A stretch of DNA of 64,000 nt. Source: Umezawaea sp049997955. Lineage in GTDB: Bacteria; Actinomycetota; Actinomycetes; Mycobacteriales; Pseudonocardiaceae. Positions 25,487-33,749 of the stretch are shown here, piece after piece. The DNA is taken from the NCBI GenBank assembly GCA_049997955.1, contig JAEBDY010000006.1, positions 1 through 64,000 of the forward strand, given 5' to 3'. Position numbers and translations under genes: made by a program. Each line of letters opens with the position of its first letter. Within the stretch, counting starts at the first letter, position 1. The notes under the pieces are model-generated. The model made no database searches, was not told the DNA's origin, and saw only the letters and a program-made list of their open reading frames with translations.

Positions 25487-27409
25487 TCAGTTGTCCCTGA
25501 CTTCGAGCCCGCGCGACGGGCGGTAGATCACGTGCACCTGCCGTCCCGCGACGACCTCCGTCTCGGCCCGGCGCGGACCCGGCACCACGGGGTTGTCCGC
25601 GATGCGGGCGAAGTTGTTGTTGTAGTTGGGCACGCGGGACGGCACGAAGACCGCGTCCTCCTGCCGGTCCCAGCCCCGGTCGGACGCCGGAGCGGTGTCC
25701 ACGACGCGGCTGGTCCGCCCGGACGGCAGGGCCGCCGCCGGTCCGCCGTAGCTCCGGCCGGGCAGCGCGCGGTTGCCGACACCGCCGGAATCGGACGTGG
25801 ACGGCAGTTCGGCCGGGCCGGAACCGCGGTCGAGCCGCTGCGCAGTGGCCATGACCGGGTTGTTCGCCTCGGGCCGGACGCGGGTCCGGTCGCGCTGCGG
25901 GGCCGGGTCGCCGTCCGGGTCGGTGTCGCGCACGGTGTCCCAGAACTCGTCCTGCGGCGTCGGGCCGTTGTTCGCCTTCTTGCCGCGCATCCGGGACAGC
26001 AGGCCCTGGCCCATCGGCAGCGCCTGGCTGGCCGACCCGACCGACATCTCCACCATCTGCCACATGCGGCGCAGCGGTTTGCCGATCATGAAGCAGATGA
26101 TCGTCAACATCAGCCCGAGCAGGGTCCTGGTCAACAGCGACAGCCCGGTGGCGTTGAGGATCGCCTGGAGCAGCAACGCGTGCGTGCCCGCCAGGACGGC
26201 GAGGATCAGCACGTTGAACACGGTGACCGCGGCCGCCCGGCCGACCTTGCGCAGCAGGTCGTGGTGGATCAGCGCGACCAGGCCGATCAGCGGCCCGGCC
26301 AGCGTCAGGATCCGCAGCAGCAGCTGCGCGAGCAGCACGGCGGCCTTGGCGAACAGCTGGAACAGCGAGAACGCGACGGCCTGCAGCATCGAGAGGAACC
26401 CGGTGCCCATGCGGCTGCCGTCCTCGCCGGTGAAGTAGCCCTTCGACGTGCCCAGACCGCCGAAGATGGCCTTGTACTCGGCTTTCTTCGCGTCCAGCGC
26501 CGCCTGGTCGCCGTCCTTGCGCTGGGCCAGCTCGTCGGTGGTCCACGCCTGCGCGTTGAGCAGTCGCGCGCCGAACTCGGTGGCCTGCGGGGCGTCCGGC
26601 GTGCCGAACTCGCCGCGCAGCCAGCTCTGGTAGACGACGGTGTCGTGCAGCTTGGACGGCAGCACGTGGAGCGTGCCCTGTTCCTCAGGCGACTCCACGA
26701 AACCCGCTTGGATCTCCGACGTCTTGGTCACCAGCGTGCTGTCGAGGAGCGTGTAGAACTGGGGCAGCGCGAGCGCCGAGGTCGCCAGCCACATCGCGGC
26801 CAGCGCCCACATCCCCCGTTTGCTGATCGTGGCCAGGTCGCCCTGCCAGATCTGCCGGAACATCAGGATCGCGAGCAGCAGCGCCACCACGCCGAACCAG
26901 CGCAGGTAGACGTTGTCGTAGACCTTCTGGACGCCGGACTTCACCGCGTCGTCCAACGGCACCAGCAGACCGCGGCCCATGACGGTGTAGTGCAGGGCGT
27001 TCGTCGCGCCGACGATGTTCTTGCCGACGTTGAACAGCTCGTTGCCGACCCAGGTGTCGATCACACCGGGCGAGTCCGGCAGGACGGTGCACTTCTCCTG
27101 GTAGGTGTGCCACACCATGCCCGCGTACCCGAAGTTCAGGTACGGCGTGTCCTTGAGGCCGTTGCCGATCGGCGGGTCGATCGCGCCGACCATGCCGGAA
27201 CCGGGCCGCTCGGGGTTCGGGGACTCGCCGCATGCCGCCGCGTTCGCCGCGGGGGCGCCGATGACGGCCTGCAGCGCCAGGATCGCGACCACCACGACCA
27301 TCGAACGCCAGCGTTTGGGCCCCGGTTTCGCGGGGCCCATCAGACGTCTGCACAGCCGCCGCGCACGCGGCGCGGCGGCTATCGCGAGTACCACCAGGAG
27401 GAGGGTCAT
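25487..27409 (-). CDS. Polytopic VirB6/TrbL-like membrane protein
   Basis: A 640-residue membrane protein. It has a leader-like start, a second hydrophobic stretch ending APAANAAA (residues about 30-55), an extracellular loop with paired cysteines, five to seven further membrane segments (for example WFGVVALLLAILMFRQIW and the run about residues 330-440), and a 190-residue charged, proline-rich cytosolic tail. This matches VirB6/TrbL-type channel proteins. The ATG overlaps the VirB4 gene stop by 4 bp (ATGA), indicating coupled synthesis. Confidence 0.72.
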   Translation of the reverse strand: MTLLLVVLAIAAAPRARRLCRRLMGPAKPGPKRWRSMVVVVAILALQAVIGAPAANAAACGESPNPERPGSGMVGAIDPPIGNGLKDTPYLNFGYAGMVWHTYQEKCTVLPDSPGVIDTWVGNELFNVGKNIVGATNALHYTVMGRGLLVPLDDAVKSGVQKVYDNVYLRWFGVVALLLAILMFRQIWQGDLATISKRGMWALAAMWLATSALALPQFYTLLDSTLVTKTSEIQAGFVESPEEQGTLHVLPSKLHDTVVYQSWLRGEFGTPDAPQATEFGARLLNAQAWTTDELAQRKDGDQAALDAKKAEYKAIFGGLGTSKGYFTGEDGSRMGTGFLSMLQAVAFSLFQLFAKAAVLLAQLLLRILTLAGPLIGLVALIHHDLLRKVGRAAAVTVFNVLILAVLAGTHALLLQAILNATGLSLLTRTLLGLMLTIICFMIGKPLRRMWQMVEMSVGSASQALPMGQGLLSRMRGKKANNGPTPQDEFWDTVRDTDPDGDPAPQRDRTRVRPEANNPVMATAQRLDRGSGPAELPSTSDSGGVGNRALPGRSYGGPAAALPSGRTSRVVDTAPASDRGWDRQEDAVFVPSRVPNYNNNFARIADNPVVPGPRRAETEVVAGRQVHVIYRPSRGLEVRDN

Positions 27410-30276
27410 GCCGCGCCTTCCCGACCCGGACGGCGGTTCCCCCCCTCGCCGTGTGTCGAGTCCACGAGGTCGTCGTCGTCGACCAGGCCGACTTCGAGGT
27501 CGGCGGCCAGCTCGTCGTCGTAGTCGTCGGTGTGGTTGCGCTCGTTGTAGGTGAGCCGCTCCTCCAGCGGCGCGGACACCTCCACCGGGTCGCCCTCGGT
27601 GTGGCGCATCGCGTCCGGCGTCGTGTCCAGGCCCTGGCGCAGGTGCTCCAGGTGCGGGCCGCTGAAGTCGATGCGGATCCGCTCCACGCCGCCCGCGCCG
27701 TCGCCGAAGATGAACTGACGGGGTGCGCGGTCGCGCTCGGCGGCGTTGCGCACGCCACCGGGACGGCGGCCGAGGCTCGCCACGACCTGCTCGTACCCGG
27801 CGCCGATCGGCACCTTGAGCAGCCGCAGCGCGTCCGACTGGGCCTGGTCGTCGTCGAGCCTGCCGACGAAGACCGAGTCCAGCAGCGTGACGAAGCCCTG
27901 GATCTTCAGGAAGTCCGCCGGGACCTGCGAGGACAGCAGCACGCGGACGTTCCACTTGCGCGAGTCGCGCGCGAAGCGGTTCATCAGCACGCGGCCGGTC
28001 GGCACCTCGGACAGGAAGAACGCCTCGTCGATCCAGACGCCCTTGCGGAGGTCCTTGGGGCGCTCGTAGATCGACCGCTGGGTGAGCCACGCGGCCAGGT
28101 TCAGCATCTCGACGCCCAGCGCCTCGGCGTCCGTCCAGTGCTCGCGGCCGACGTTGTCCTTCGGCAGGTTGAGGCCCGCCATGGTCAGCACCGTGAGCCG
28201 GTCGTCGCGCTGCTCGTCGTACGGGTCGGCGTTGCGCTCCGGGATGAGCAGCGACATGCGCTCGCGCATCTCGTCCAGGAAGTCCGCCACGACCACCGCG
28301 TGCTCGTGGTGCTCGCTGGCGTCGCGGCGCAGGGCCTCGAACACCTGGCCGGGGTGCGCGTCGAAGCGGCCGCCGACCGTGCGGACGGCGCGCAGCAGCA
28401 CGATCCGGGTCTGCGGCAGCTTCGCCACCTCGTACGGCAGCAGGCCGCTGAGCACGTCCAGCACGAGACGGCGACGGGTCGCCGCGGCCAGTGCCTTCTC
28501 CCGACGCCAGGCCCGCTCGGGGTCCTCCTCGTCGATGAAGTGCTCCAGCATCGGCTCGGCCACCACCCGGTACGGGTTGAGGATGCCGGGCTGGGCGTTG
28601 AGCAGGTTGATCGGCCGCGCGTACGGCTTCAGCTCGGGCAGTTCGCAGAGCGCGGCCAGCGGACCGGACGGGTCGAGCAGCGTCCAGTGAGCGCCCGCGC
28701 GCAGGGTCTTGTAGACGATGCCGCCGCCGAGGAACGACTTGCCCGCGCCGAGGCCCGCGACCATCGCCGTCAGACCCGAGGCGTCGCGCAGCTCCTGCGC
28801 CATCCACGGGTCCCAGGCGACCGGACGGCGGGTGGCCGTGCAGGTCTCGCCCAGCAGGATGCCCCGCCGGTCGCCGACCTCGGCCGTGGCCGTGGGGACG
28901 GCCGAGGCGGCCCACAGCACCGAGCCGCGGCGCAGGTACGCGCCGGACGACAGCGACTCGCCGGGGATGAACTCCCTGGCGATGGCGAACTGCGCCTCGG
29001 GATGCTCGATCGCGACCTTGGGCTTGTAGAGGTCCAGCAGCGACTGGGCCAGCCGCAGCGCGTCGCGCTCGGTCGGACCCGAGACCGCGAGCCGCCACCA
29101 CGAGCGCACACGCGTGCCCAGCGCGGTGAAGCCCGACGTCATCTCGTCGTCGATGTCCAGCACCCGCGACGCCTGGCGCGCCAACGACTGCGGCGGCTCC
29201 AGCTCGTGCTCGTCGGTGTAGTGCCGGACCTGCGAGCGGACCTTGTTCATCTGCCGCTGGAGCTCACCCGAGACCTCTTCGGGTTTCCGCACGTAGATCC
29301 GGGCGGACCACTCCACCGAAGCGGGGAGCCGGTCGGCTCGCTGGACCCACGGGTCGTCCACCTCGGGGATCTGCAAGCCGTGCATCAGGCCCACGGTGAG
29401 CACCACGACGTGGCGCCGGATGCCCGCGTTCGAGCCCGTCCGGCCGCGCACGGTGACGGTCGGCGAGTACGGCTCCTGGTGGAAGTCCGCCGCGTCGGTG
29501 AAGCTGGCCAGGTCCTCCGGCTCCCACGCGGCCCCCGGCACGGCCGGGAGGTTGCGCGGGGCGGGCAGACCGAGCGAGCACGAGCGGTGCATCAGCCAGG
29601 ACATCTCCTCGGCCGTCGCCGGACGGCCTTCGAGACCGGCGGAGCCGATGACCTGGTCGAGGTGGTCGACCTCGCTGTCCAACGCCACCAGCTCGGCGTC
29701 GACGGCGTCCGGGAAGACCTTGCGCAGCACGGGAGCGGCGCGCTCGACGGCGCGGTCCATCATGTTGCGGGTCTGCACCTGGACGCCCAGGTAGACCTCC
29801 TTCTCGGCCATGGAGCGGCCCATCAGCTGCTGCTGCTCGCCGACCATGTAGTCGTCGAACGACAGCGTGCCGGGGGTGTCCGGGAGACGGCGCACGGCGT
29901 TGTGGACGTGCGCTTCGGCCCACATGCGGATCGGGTACGGGCGCGTGGTCACGCGCAGGTGCATCCAGCGGCCCTGCAGCTCCGCGTACTGACCGGCGAT
30001 GGCCGCGATCAGGTCCTGGCGCTGCGAGTCCGACCGGAACGACCAGCGCTGCGGCGCGAGCTTGTACCAGGCGTAGACCTCCTGGCCGGTGCGCAGCAGG
30101 TGGCCGTCGATGCTGCGGGCGGCGATGGACGGCGTGTAGCTCGGTATCGCCTGCTCACCGGTCAGCCGTCGACCGCGCTTGCTGTACACCTTGCGGTCCG
30201 AGTGGTCCGCGGCGGCGGCGTGCTGGGCCACGTGCGCCGCGGAGCGTCGGTCACGGTCTCGCCGGCGTCCGAACAC
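27406..30276 (-). CDS. VirB4/TraC-like secretion ATPase
   Basis: A 956-residue cytosolic ATPase expected to power assembly or substrate movement in a type IV-like apparatus. Walker A GLGAGKSF lies near residue 508 and Walker B GVWIDEAFF near residue 748, followed by SSQVPADFLK, as in VirB4/TraC and the SCO6880-like actinobacterial group. The N-terminal half contains the VirB4-specific domain. I chose the GTG at 30276 because AAGGAGGT lies 5 bp upstream; the frame stays open further 5' inside the previous gene. It overlaps that gene by 26 bp. The last 60 residues are very acidic. Confidence 0.85.
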   Translation of the reverse strand: MFGRRRDRDRRSAAHVAQHAAAADHSDRKVYSKRGRRLTGEQAIPSYTPSIAARSIDGHLLRTGQEVYAWYKLAPQRWSFRSDSQRQDLIAAIAGQYAELQGRWMHLRVTTRPYPIRMWAEAHVHNAVRRLPDTPGTLSFDDYMVGEQQQLMGRSMAEKEVYLGVQVQTRNMMDRAVERAAPVLRKVFPDAVDAELVALDSEVDHLDQVIGSAGLEGRPATAEEMSWLMHRSCSLGLPAPRNLPAVPGAAWEPEDLASFTDAADFHQEPYSPTVTVRGRTGSNAGIRRHVVVLTVGLMHGLQIPEVDDPWVQRADRLPASVEWSARIYVRKPEEVSGELQRQMNKVRSQVRHYTDEHELEPPQSLARQASRVLDIDDEMTSGFTALGTRVRSWWRLAVSGPTERDALRLAQSLLDLYKPKVAIEHPEAQFAIAREFIPGESLSSGAYLRRGSVLWAASAVPTATAEVGDRRGILLGETCTATRRPVAWDPWMAQELRDASGLTAMVAGLGAGKSFLGGGIVYKTLRAGAHWTLLDPSGPLAALCELPELKPYARPINLLNAQPGILNPYRVVAEPMLEHFIDEEDPERAWRREKALAAATRRRLVLDVLSGLLPYEVAKLPQTRIVLLRAVRTVGGRFDAHPGQVFEALRRDASEHHEHAVVVADFLDEMRERMSLLIPERNADPYDEQRDDRLTVLTMAGLNLPKDNVGREHWTDAEALGVEMLNLAAWLTQRSIYERPKDLRKGVWIDEAFFLSEVPTGRVLMNRFARDSRKWNVRVLLSSQVPADFLKIQGFVTLLDSVFVGRLDDDQAQSDALRLLKVPIGAGYEQVVASLGRRPGGVRNAAERDRAPRQFIFGDGAGGVERIRIDFSGPHLEHLRQGLDTTPDAMRHTEGDPVEVSAPLEERLTYNERNHTDDYDDELAADLEVGLVDDDDLVDSTHGEGGNRRPGREGAA

Positions 30277-30757
30277 CGCGTACCTCCTTCTCACGGCCGC
30301 CTGACCGCCGCCGATTCTTCTGGGTCTGTTCCGAGACCTGGACGGTGGAAGCTGTGGAGCGTCTCGAACCCTTCCCCCGCTTCTTGACACGCCTGCGGGG
30401 GCGTTGGGGGTTGACCCGAATCCGGGCGGCGCTGGCCGCTCCGCCCGCGCCCGCGGTGCGCTCGCGGGGGGCGATGAGTTCGCGGACCCACATCGCCATC
30501 GCGGCCGACAGCGGCCGCTCGTGGCTGATGCGCGCGCAGATGAACCGCGTGAGGGCCACCGTGATGATGAGCGCCCACGCGGTCGTGAAGAAGCTGAAGG
30601 CGAAACCGATCTGCCGTTCGACCGTCAGGACCAGGAGGAACACCGCGATCCCCACACCCCAGGCGACGTAGCGAGCACGCCAGGGGAAGGTCGCCTTCGG
30701 TGGTCCGAGCCAGACGGCGTCGACCCGGTAGACCTCGTCGTCAGTGCGTACCCGCAC
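30251..30757 (-). CDS. Small membrane protein, PrgI/VirB3-like
   Basis: A 168-residue protein with two adjacent membrane helices (about residues 28-48 and 50-72) and a long basic, serine- and arginine-rich cytosolic tail. Position between a VirB2-like and a VirB4-like gene, and the two-helix hairpin, match VirB3 or the PrgI family. The basic tail is unusual and may contact nucleic acid or the ATPase. Its end overlaps the ATPase start by 26 bp. It begins 4 bp after the upstream gene. Confidence 0.65.
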   Translation of the reverse strand: MRVRTDDEVYRVDAVWLGPPKATFPWRARYVAWGVGIAVFLLVLTVERQIGFAFSFFTTAWALIITVALTRFICARISHERPLSAAMAMWVRELIAPRERTAGAGGAASAARIRVNPQRPRRRVKKRGKGSRRSTASTVQVSEQTQKNRRRSGGREKEVRGVRTPARP

Positions 30758-30760
30758 CCG

Positions 30761-31045
30761 TCAGCCTCCGGTGAACAGGCCGGCGAGCCACGTGCCGATG
30801 TTCGTGCCGGCGTTCGTGGTCACGGCCAATCCGATGATCGCCAGCGCGACGATGACACCACCGAGCCTGCGCATGACGCCGGCGTTGTCGCCCTTGCCGC
30901 CACCGAGCCAGAGGAGGAGGACGGCGACGGTGAGGAGGAGCAGCGGCACCAGGTTGTTCAGCATCCAGTCGCGGATGCCTGTTGTACCCAAGCCGCCGCC
31001 GGGCTGCTGCTGCTGCGCGAGTGTTACCAGGGCCATGGCGGTCAT
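30761..31045 (-). CDS. Two-helix membrane protein, VirB2 pilin-like
   Basis: A 94-residue protein with a short glutamine- and glycine-rich N-terminus, two membrane helices (about 33-52 and 64-82) and a polar tail (LAGLFTGG). Size, topology and position at the head of a VirB3-VirB4-VirB6 order suggest a VirB2/TrbC-type subunit, although no clear signal peptide is seen. The ATG at 31045 has AGGAG 6 bp upstream; an alternative start 78 bp further back has no ribosome-binding site. Confidence 0.62.
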   Translation of the reverse strand: MTAMALVTLAQQQQPGGGLGTTGIRDWMLNNLVPLLLLTVAVLLLWLGGGKGDNAGVMRRLGGVIVALAIIGLAVTTNAGTNIGTWLAGLFTGG

Positions 31046-31424
31046 CTCGTACTCCTGAGTACGCCGAGCGACTCCGGGCGGCATGGGGGTGCCGTCCGGG
31101 GCTTGCGCTATCGAGTAGAACACGTCTTCGTCAAGAGGTGCATCAGTCGCCGAGTGGTGCGTTGATCAAAAACCGTTCCCCTCGTACTCGATTACGTCTA
31201 ATCTGAACACGCACATCATGGTTGAGGGGGTGTCGTTGGTGAACCACCCGGGCCCGATTCTCCCGGTTGCCGAGAGAGTTCACCCAACCGCGAACTTGCG
31301 GGTCACGCACAGTGCGCACGCCCGCCTCGCCCTCGCTCGCTTGATCACCTGACTGACCTGTTCGGCCGGACCACTCGCCCGAACGGGGGTGCGGCCCGGT
31401 GTCGCGACTCGAGGAGGCTCGCCC
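31046..31424. promoter_or_regulatory. Divergent promoter region of the secretion operon
   Basis: A 379-bp interval between the leftward secretion operon and the rightward ribbon-helix-helix gene. An imperfect inverted repeat GTTGGTGAAC (31234-31243) / GTTCACCCAAC (about 31279-31289) flanks a GC-rich centre. I cannot assign -35/-10 boxes with confidence. A DNA-binding protein from the divergent gene could act here. Confidence 0.4.
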
Positions 31425-31769
31425 ATGACCCTGCCGCCCGAAACCGCTGCCACCACGGCAGCGGAGGTGAAGGAAATCACCGTCGCCACTGCCGAGTTGG
31501 ACACCGCAGAGGCTACCGGTGGGGACCGGCAAACCGGGCGGCGGGTGCAGCGGACGATCAACTTCGACAGCGAGGTGCTGGAGAGGGCTCGGGCGGCCGC
31601 GACGTTCCTGGCGGCGTACGAGCCGCTGGCCGGGGTGCGGAGCCTGGCGGACATCGTGAACCCGGCCGTGGAGGAGTACGTCGGGGAACTGGAGAAGCGG
31701 TTCAACGGGGGACTGCCGTTCCGCCCCGTGCACCGGATGCCACCAGGGCGACCTGCGCGGCGTTCTTAG
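31425..31769 (+). CDS. Ribbon-helix-helix DNA-binding protein, ParB-like
   Basis: A 114-residue protein with a disordered first 45 residues and a C-terminal RVQRTINFDSEVLERARAA segment followed by a helix-turn-helix-like SLADIVNPAVEEYVGELEKRFNGG. This is the pattern of ribbon-helix-helix centromere-binding or repressor proteins seen on actinobacterial plasmids and integrative elements. The ATG is preceded by GAGGAGG. It is divergent from the secretion operon and could be its repressor or a partition relic; no ParA partner is present. Confidence 0.6.
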   Translation: MTLPPETAATTAAEVKEITVATAELDTAEATGGDRQTGRRVQRTINFDSEVLERARAAATFLAAYEPLAGVRSLADIVNPAVEEYVGELEKRFNGGLPFRPVHRMPPGRPARRS

Positions 31770-31845
31770 CTTTTTGGGGTGGTTGGTTTCTGTGCGCAGG
31801 TGATTCCATGAGTGCAAAGCAGGTAGCGCTGTAGGTGGTCCGGGG

Positions 31846-31961
31846 GCGGCCGATTTGACTTGGGGACCCCGCATTTGACCCTTGATCGGGCTAAAAGGGC
31901 AGTCCGAAGGCCTACCCGATCACCAATTTTAAGGGTCAAATCCCCAAGTAAAATCGGCCGC
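31846..31961 (-). repeat. Family-1 palindromic element, copy B
   Basis: 116 bp, inverted relative to copies A and C. Its ends pair as GCGGCCGAT/ATCGGCCGC and the next segment as CTTGGGG/CCCCAAG, each differing from copy A on both arms at once. The inner GATTTGACCCTT arm has lost two bases on one side. It lies between the ribbon-helix-helix gene and the RNase P RNA gene, 101 bp from copy C. Confidence 0.93.
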
Positions 31962-32062
31962 TACGCGGGTCGCGCGCATGACACATCGTGGTCAAACGAC
32001 TTTAATGCTTGCAACATCCCTGACCAGGCCGGAGTCAGCTGCTTTTCCTGGAGCACGCAACT

Positions 32063-32179
32063 GTGTTCGATTTTACTTGGGGGATTTGACCCTTAAACTC
32101 GTCATCGGGCAGGGCTTACCACCTGCCCTTTTAGCCCGATGAAGGGTCAAATCGAGGGGCCCCAAGTCAAATCGAACAC
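32063..32179 (+). repeat. Family-1 palindromic element, copy C
   Basis: 117 bp in the orientation of copy A. Ends pair as GTGTTCGAT/ATCGAACAC, the second segment as CTTGGGG/CCCCAAG, the third as GATTTGACCCTT/AAGGGTCAAATC, and the centre as CATCGGGC/GCCCGATG. The GG-CC pairs of copy A became TT-AA, and G-C became C-G in the centre, so pairing is kept. A second inner pairing GGGCAGG/CCTGCCC competes with the first. Confidence 0.93.
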
Positions 32180-32261
32180 CCACAACGGAACTGCTTTTCG
32201 CACGTGACCGCGCACCGGCGGGCCCACGAGGAAAACTCGCAACACAGAACCCAAGGGAACA

Positions 32262-32667
32262 GGGCGGATGAGTCGGCCTGTAAGCCGGATCCTGTTCCAC
32301 GGGCACCTCGCGGTGCACCGCTTGGCGGCCATCCATCTCGGCCTGCCGTTGCCGACAGGCTCGTGCGGCCTACCCGCAGGCATCGGGCGGGCAGCCCTCG
32401 AACGCCTGCGCAGGTGCCGAAGCACCCTCTTGGCCTTGCTCCGGGTGGGGTTTACCTAGCCGCCCCTGTCGCCAGGGGCGCTGGTGGTCTCTTACACCAC
32501 CGTTTCACCCTTACCCCGGCTCGCGCCGAGGCGGTTTGTTTTCTGTGGCACTGTCCCGAGGGTCGCCCCTGGTTGCCGTTAACAACCACCCTGCCCTGTG
32601 GAGTCCGGACTTTCCTCGGCGACAGACATGAATTCTGTCGACGCGGCCGCCCTGCCGACTCATCCGC
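32262..32667 (-). ncRNA. rnpB: RNase P RNA (bacterial type A)
   Basis: About 406 nt, the catalytic RNA that removes the 5' leader from tRNA precursors. The 14-bp P1 helix is perfect: GCGGATGAGTCGGC at the 5' end (32667-32654) pairs with GCCGACTCATCCGC at the 3' end. On the minus strand the conserved cores GAGGAAAGTCCGGACTCC (near 32617-32600) and ACAGAAAACAAACCG (near 32547-32533), plus the 3' segment of conserved region V near 32280, are present. The promoter is recognisable just upstream. It sits where actinobacteria often place rnpB, beside the RNase H/CobC block. Confidence 0.96.
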
Positions 32668-32673
32668 ACCTCC

Positions 32674-32703
32674 AGGATAGTGGGCTCGTCCCAGGGCGTG
32701 GAA
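32674..32703 (-). promoter_or_regulatory. rnpB promoter
   Basis: Minus-strand -10 TATCCT (32679-32674) lies 6 bp upstream of the RNA's first base; an 18-bp spacer leads to a weak -35 TTCCAC (32703-32698). Confidence 0.6.
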
Positions 32704-32755
32704 TCCGGGGGATGCGGGGTTGTTGCGGCCTGTCGAGGGCTGCTCTACTCGACGC

Positions 32756-32833
32756 ATGGTCGGAACCGGGGTGTTGACCCGTCGCCGTCACGTCGACTTC
32801 GGTCGGGTGGCCGCTTCCTCCTGTCGTACCTGA
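32756..32833 (+). CDS. Sulfur-type leader peptide, 25 residues
   Basis: A short open frame, too small for standard gene calling, encodes MVGTGVLTRRRHVDFGRVA followed by ASSCRT. It matches the actinobacterial leader-peptide pattern RRHVDL-x-R-V-x(3-5)-C-R found upstream of sulfur-assimilation and cysteine-related operons. In mycobacteria cysteine-containing upstream frames are reported to sense cysteine supply by ribosome stalling. Here a Cys codon is third from the end, the SsuE-like gene follows 154 bp later, and a strong hairpin lies between. A possible promoter is TTGCGG (32723-32728), 17 bp, TACTCG (32746-32751). Confidence 0.75.
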   Translation: MVGTGVLTRRRHVDFGRVAASSCRT

Positions 32834-32921
32834 CGACCTTTCCCGCGGTTCTCCCGTGTGCTGTCGCGCGTCTCCAGGGGAGACGGGTTTGTTCGCGCGA
32901 TTCGCACCTCCCAGCCCCGGC

Positions 32922-32956
32922 AGGCGCCCGGCGCACTTCGCGAACGCCGGGCGCCT
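32922..32956 (+). promoter_or_regulatory. Candidate attenuator hairpin
   Basis: A perfect 12-bp stem, AGGCGCCCGGCG (32922-32933) and CGCCGGGCGCCT (32945-32956), with an 11-nt loop. It lies 88 bp after the leader-peptide stop and 18 bp before the GAGGTG ribosome-binding site of the reductase gene. It could terminate transcription or limit ribosome access depending on translation of the leader. Confidence 0.6.
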
Positions 32957-32987
32957 CCGGTTACCGCACGAACCGAGGTGCCACACC

Positions 32988-33563
32988 ATGTCCACGATCC
33001 TCACCATCTCCGGCAGTCCCTCGCCTTCGGCGCGGACCGGCGTGCTGGTCGGCCACGTCAACGGCAGGCTGATCGAAGCGGGCCACGACGTGCGGACCCT
33101 GCAGGTCCGCGAACTCCCGACCCTGCCGCTGCTGACGGAAGACCTGACCGACCCGGACATCTCCGAGGCCGTGACCCTGGTCCTCCAGGCGGACGGCGTC
33201 GTCGTCGCCAGCCCGGTGTACCGGGCCGCGTACAGCGGTCTGGTCAAAGCGCTGCTGGACCTGCTCCCCAGGCGCGCGTTGAGGGGTCGGGCGATCCTGC
33301 CGCTGGCCACCGGCGGGAGCCAGGGGTTCCTGGTGGCGATGGACTACGCGCTCAACCCGCTGCTGGCGAGCAAGGGCGCCGACCGCGTGGTGCGCGGCGA
33401 GTTCGTGCTCGACAACCGCATCCGCCCGGAACTGGGCGACTCCGCCCTCGACCCCGAGGCGAGCACCGCGGTGTCGGCGGCGGTGGACCGGTTCACGGCC
33501 GCGCTGGCGGACGTGGGCTACCGCCGTCGACGCGGCGCGGCGCACCTGCGACCCGCGGTGTGA
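32988..33563 (+). CDS. NADPH-dependent FMN reductase, SsuE-like
   Basis: A 191-residue flavodoxin-fold reductase that would supply reduced FMN to a two-component monooxygenase such as an alkanesulfonate or dimethylsulfone oxygenase. It has the N-terminal phosphate loop TISGSPSPSAR, the segment DGVVVASPVYRAAYSGLVKALLDLL, and the PLATGGSQ region characteristic of SsuE/MsuE. The ATG at 32988 follows GAGGTG. The leader peptide upstream suggests control by sulfur or cysteine supply. No partner monooxygenase or sulfonate transporter is in the window, so the partner must be elsewhere. Confidence 0.85.
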   Translation: MSTILTISGSPSPSARTGVLVGHVNGRLIEAGHDVRTLQVRELPTLPLLTEDLTDPDISEAVTLVLQADGVVVASPVYRAAYSGLVKALLDLLPRRALRGRAILPLATGGSQGFLVAMDYALNPLLASKGADRVVRGEFVLDNRIRPELGDSALDPEASTAVSAAVDRFTAALADVGYRRRRGAAHLRPAV

Positions 33564-33712
33564 CGACCTGGTCGACCGATGCCCGGCCATCCGGGAAGGC
33601 ACTCGACTACCGGTGGTGACGACGAGTCCAGGTGGAGCCGAAACAACGAGTTCACCCTCGCGCTCAGCGTCTTGATTGGTGCCGCGCGGCCCATCGGAAG
33701 TGTCGGGAATAG

Positions 33713-33742
33713 TTGACATGTCGGAAGTCTCCGACATAACGT
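33713..33742 (+). promoter_or_regulatory. Promoter with embedded operator for the ArsR/SRPBCC pair
   Basis: -35 TTGACA (33713-33718), 18-bp spacer, -10 TAACGT (33737-33742). A perfect inverted repeat ATGTCGGA-AGTC-TCCGACAT (33718-33737) fills the spacer, so a bound dimer would block RNA polymerase. The GTG of the regulator is 8 bp from the -10, which predicts a leaderless, autorepressed transcript. Confidence 0.78.
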
Positions 33743-33749
33743 CGTCGTC

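Noticed and set aside
27451..30387. 978-codon plus-strand open frame opposite the VirB4-like gene
   Set aside because: Composition shadow; the minus strand carries the ATPase motifs.
31143..31874. 243-codon minus-strand open frame
   Set aside because: Overlaps the ribbon-helix-helix gene and the palindrome and has no recognisable domain.
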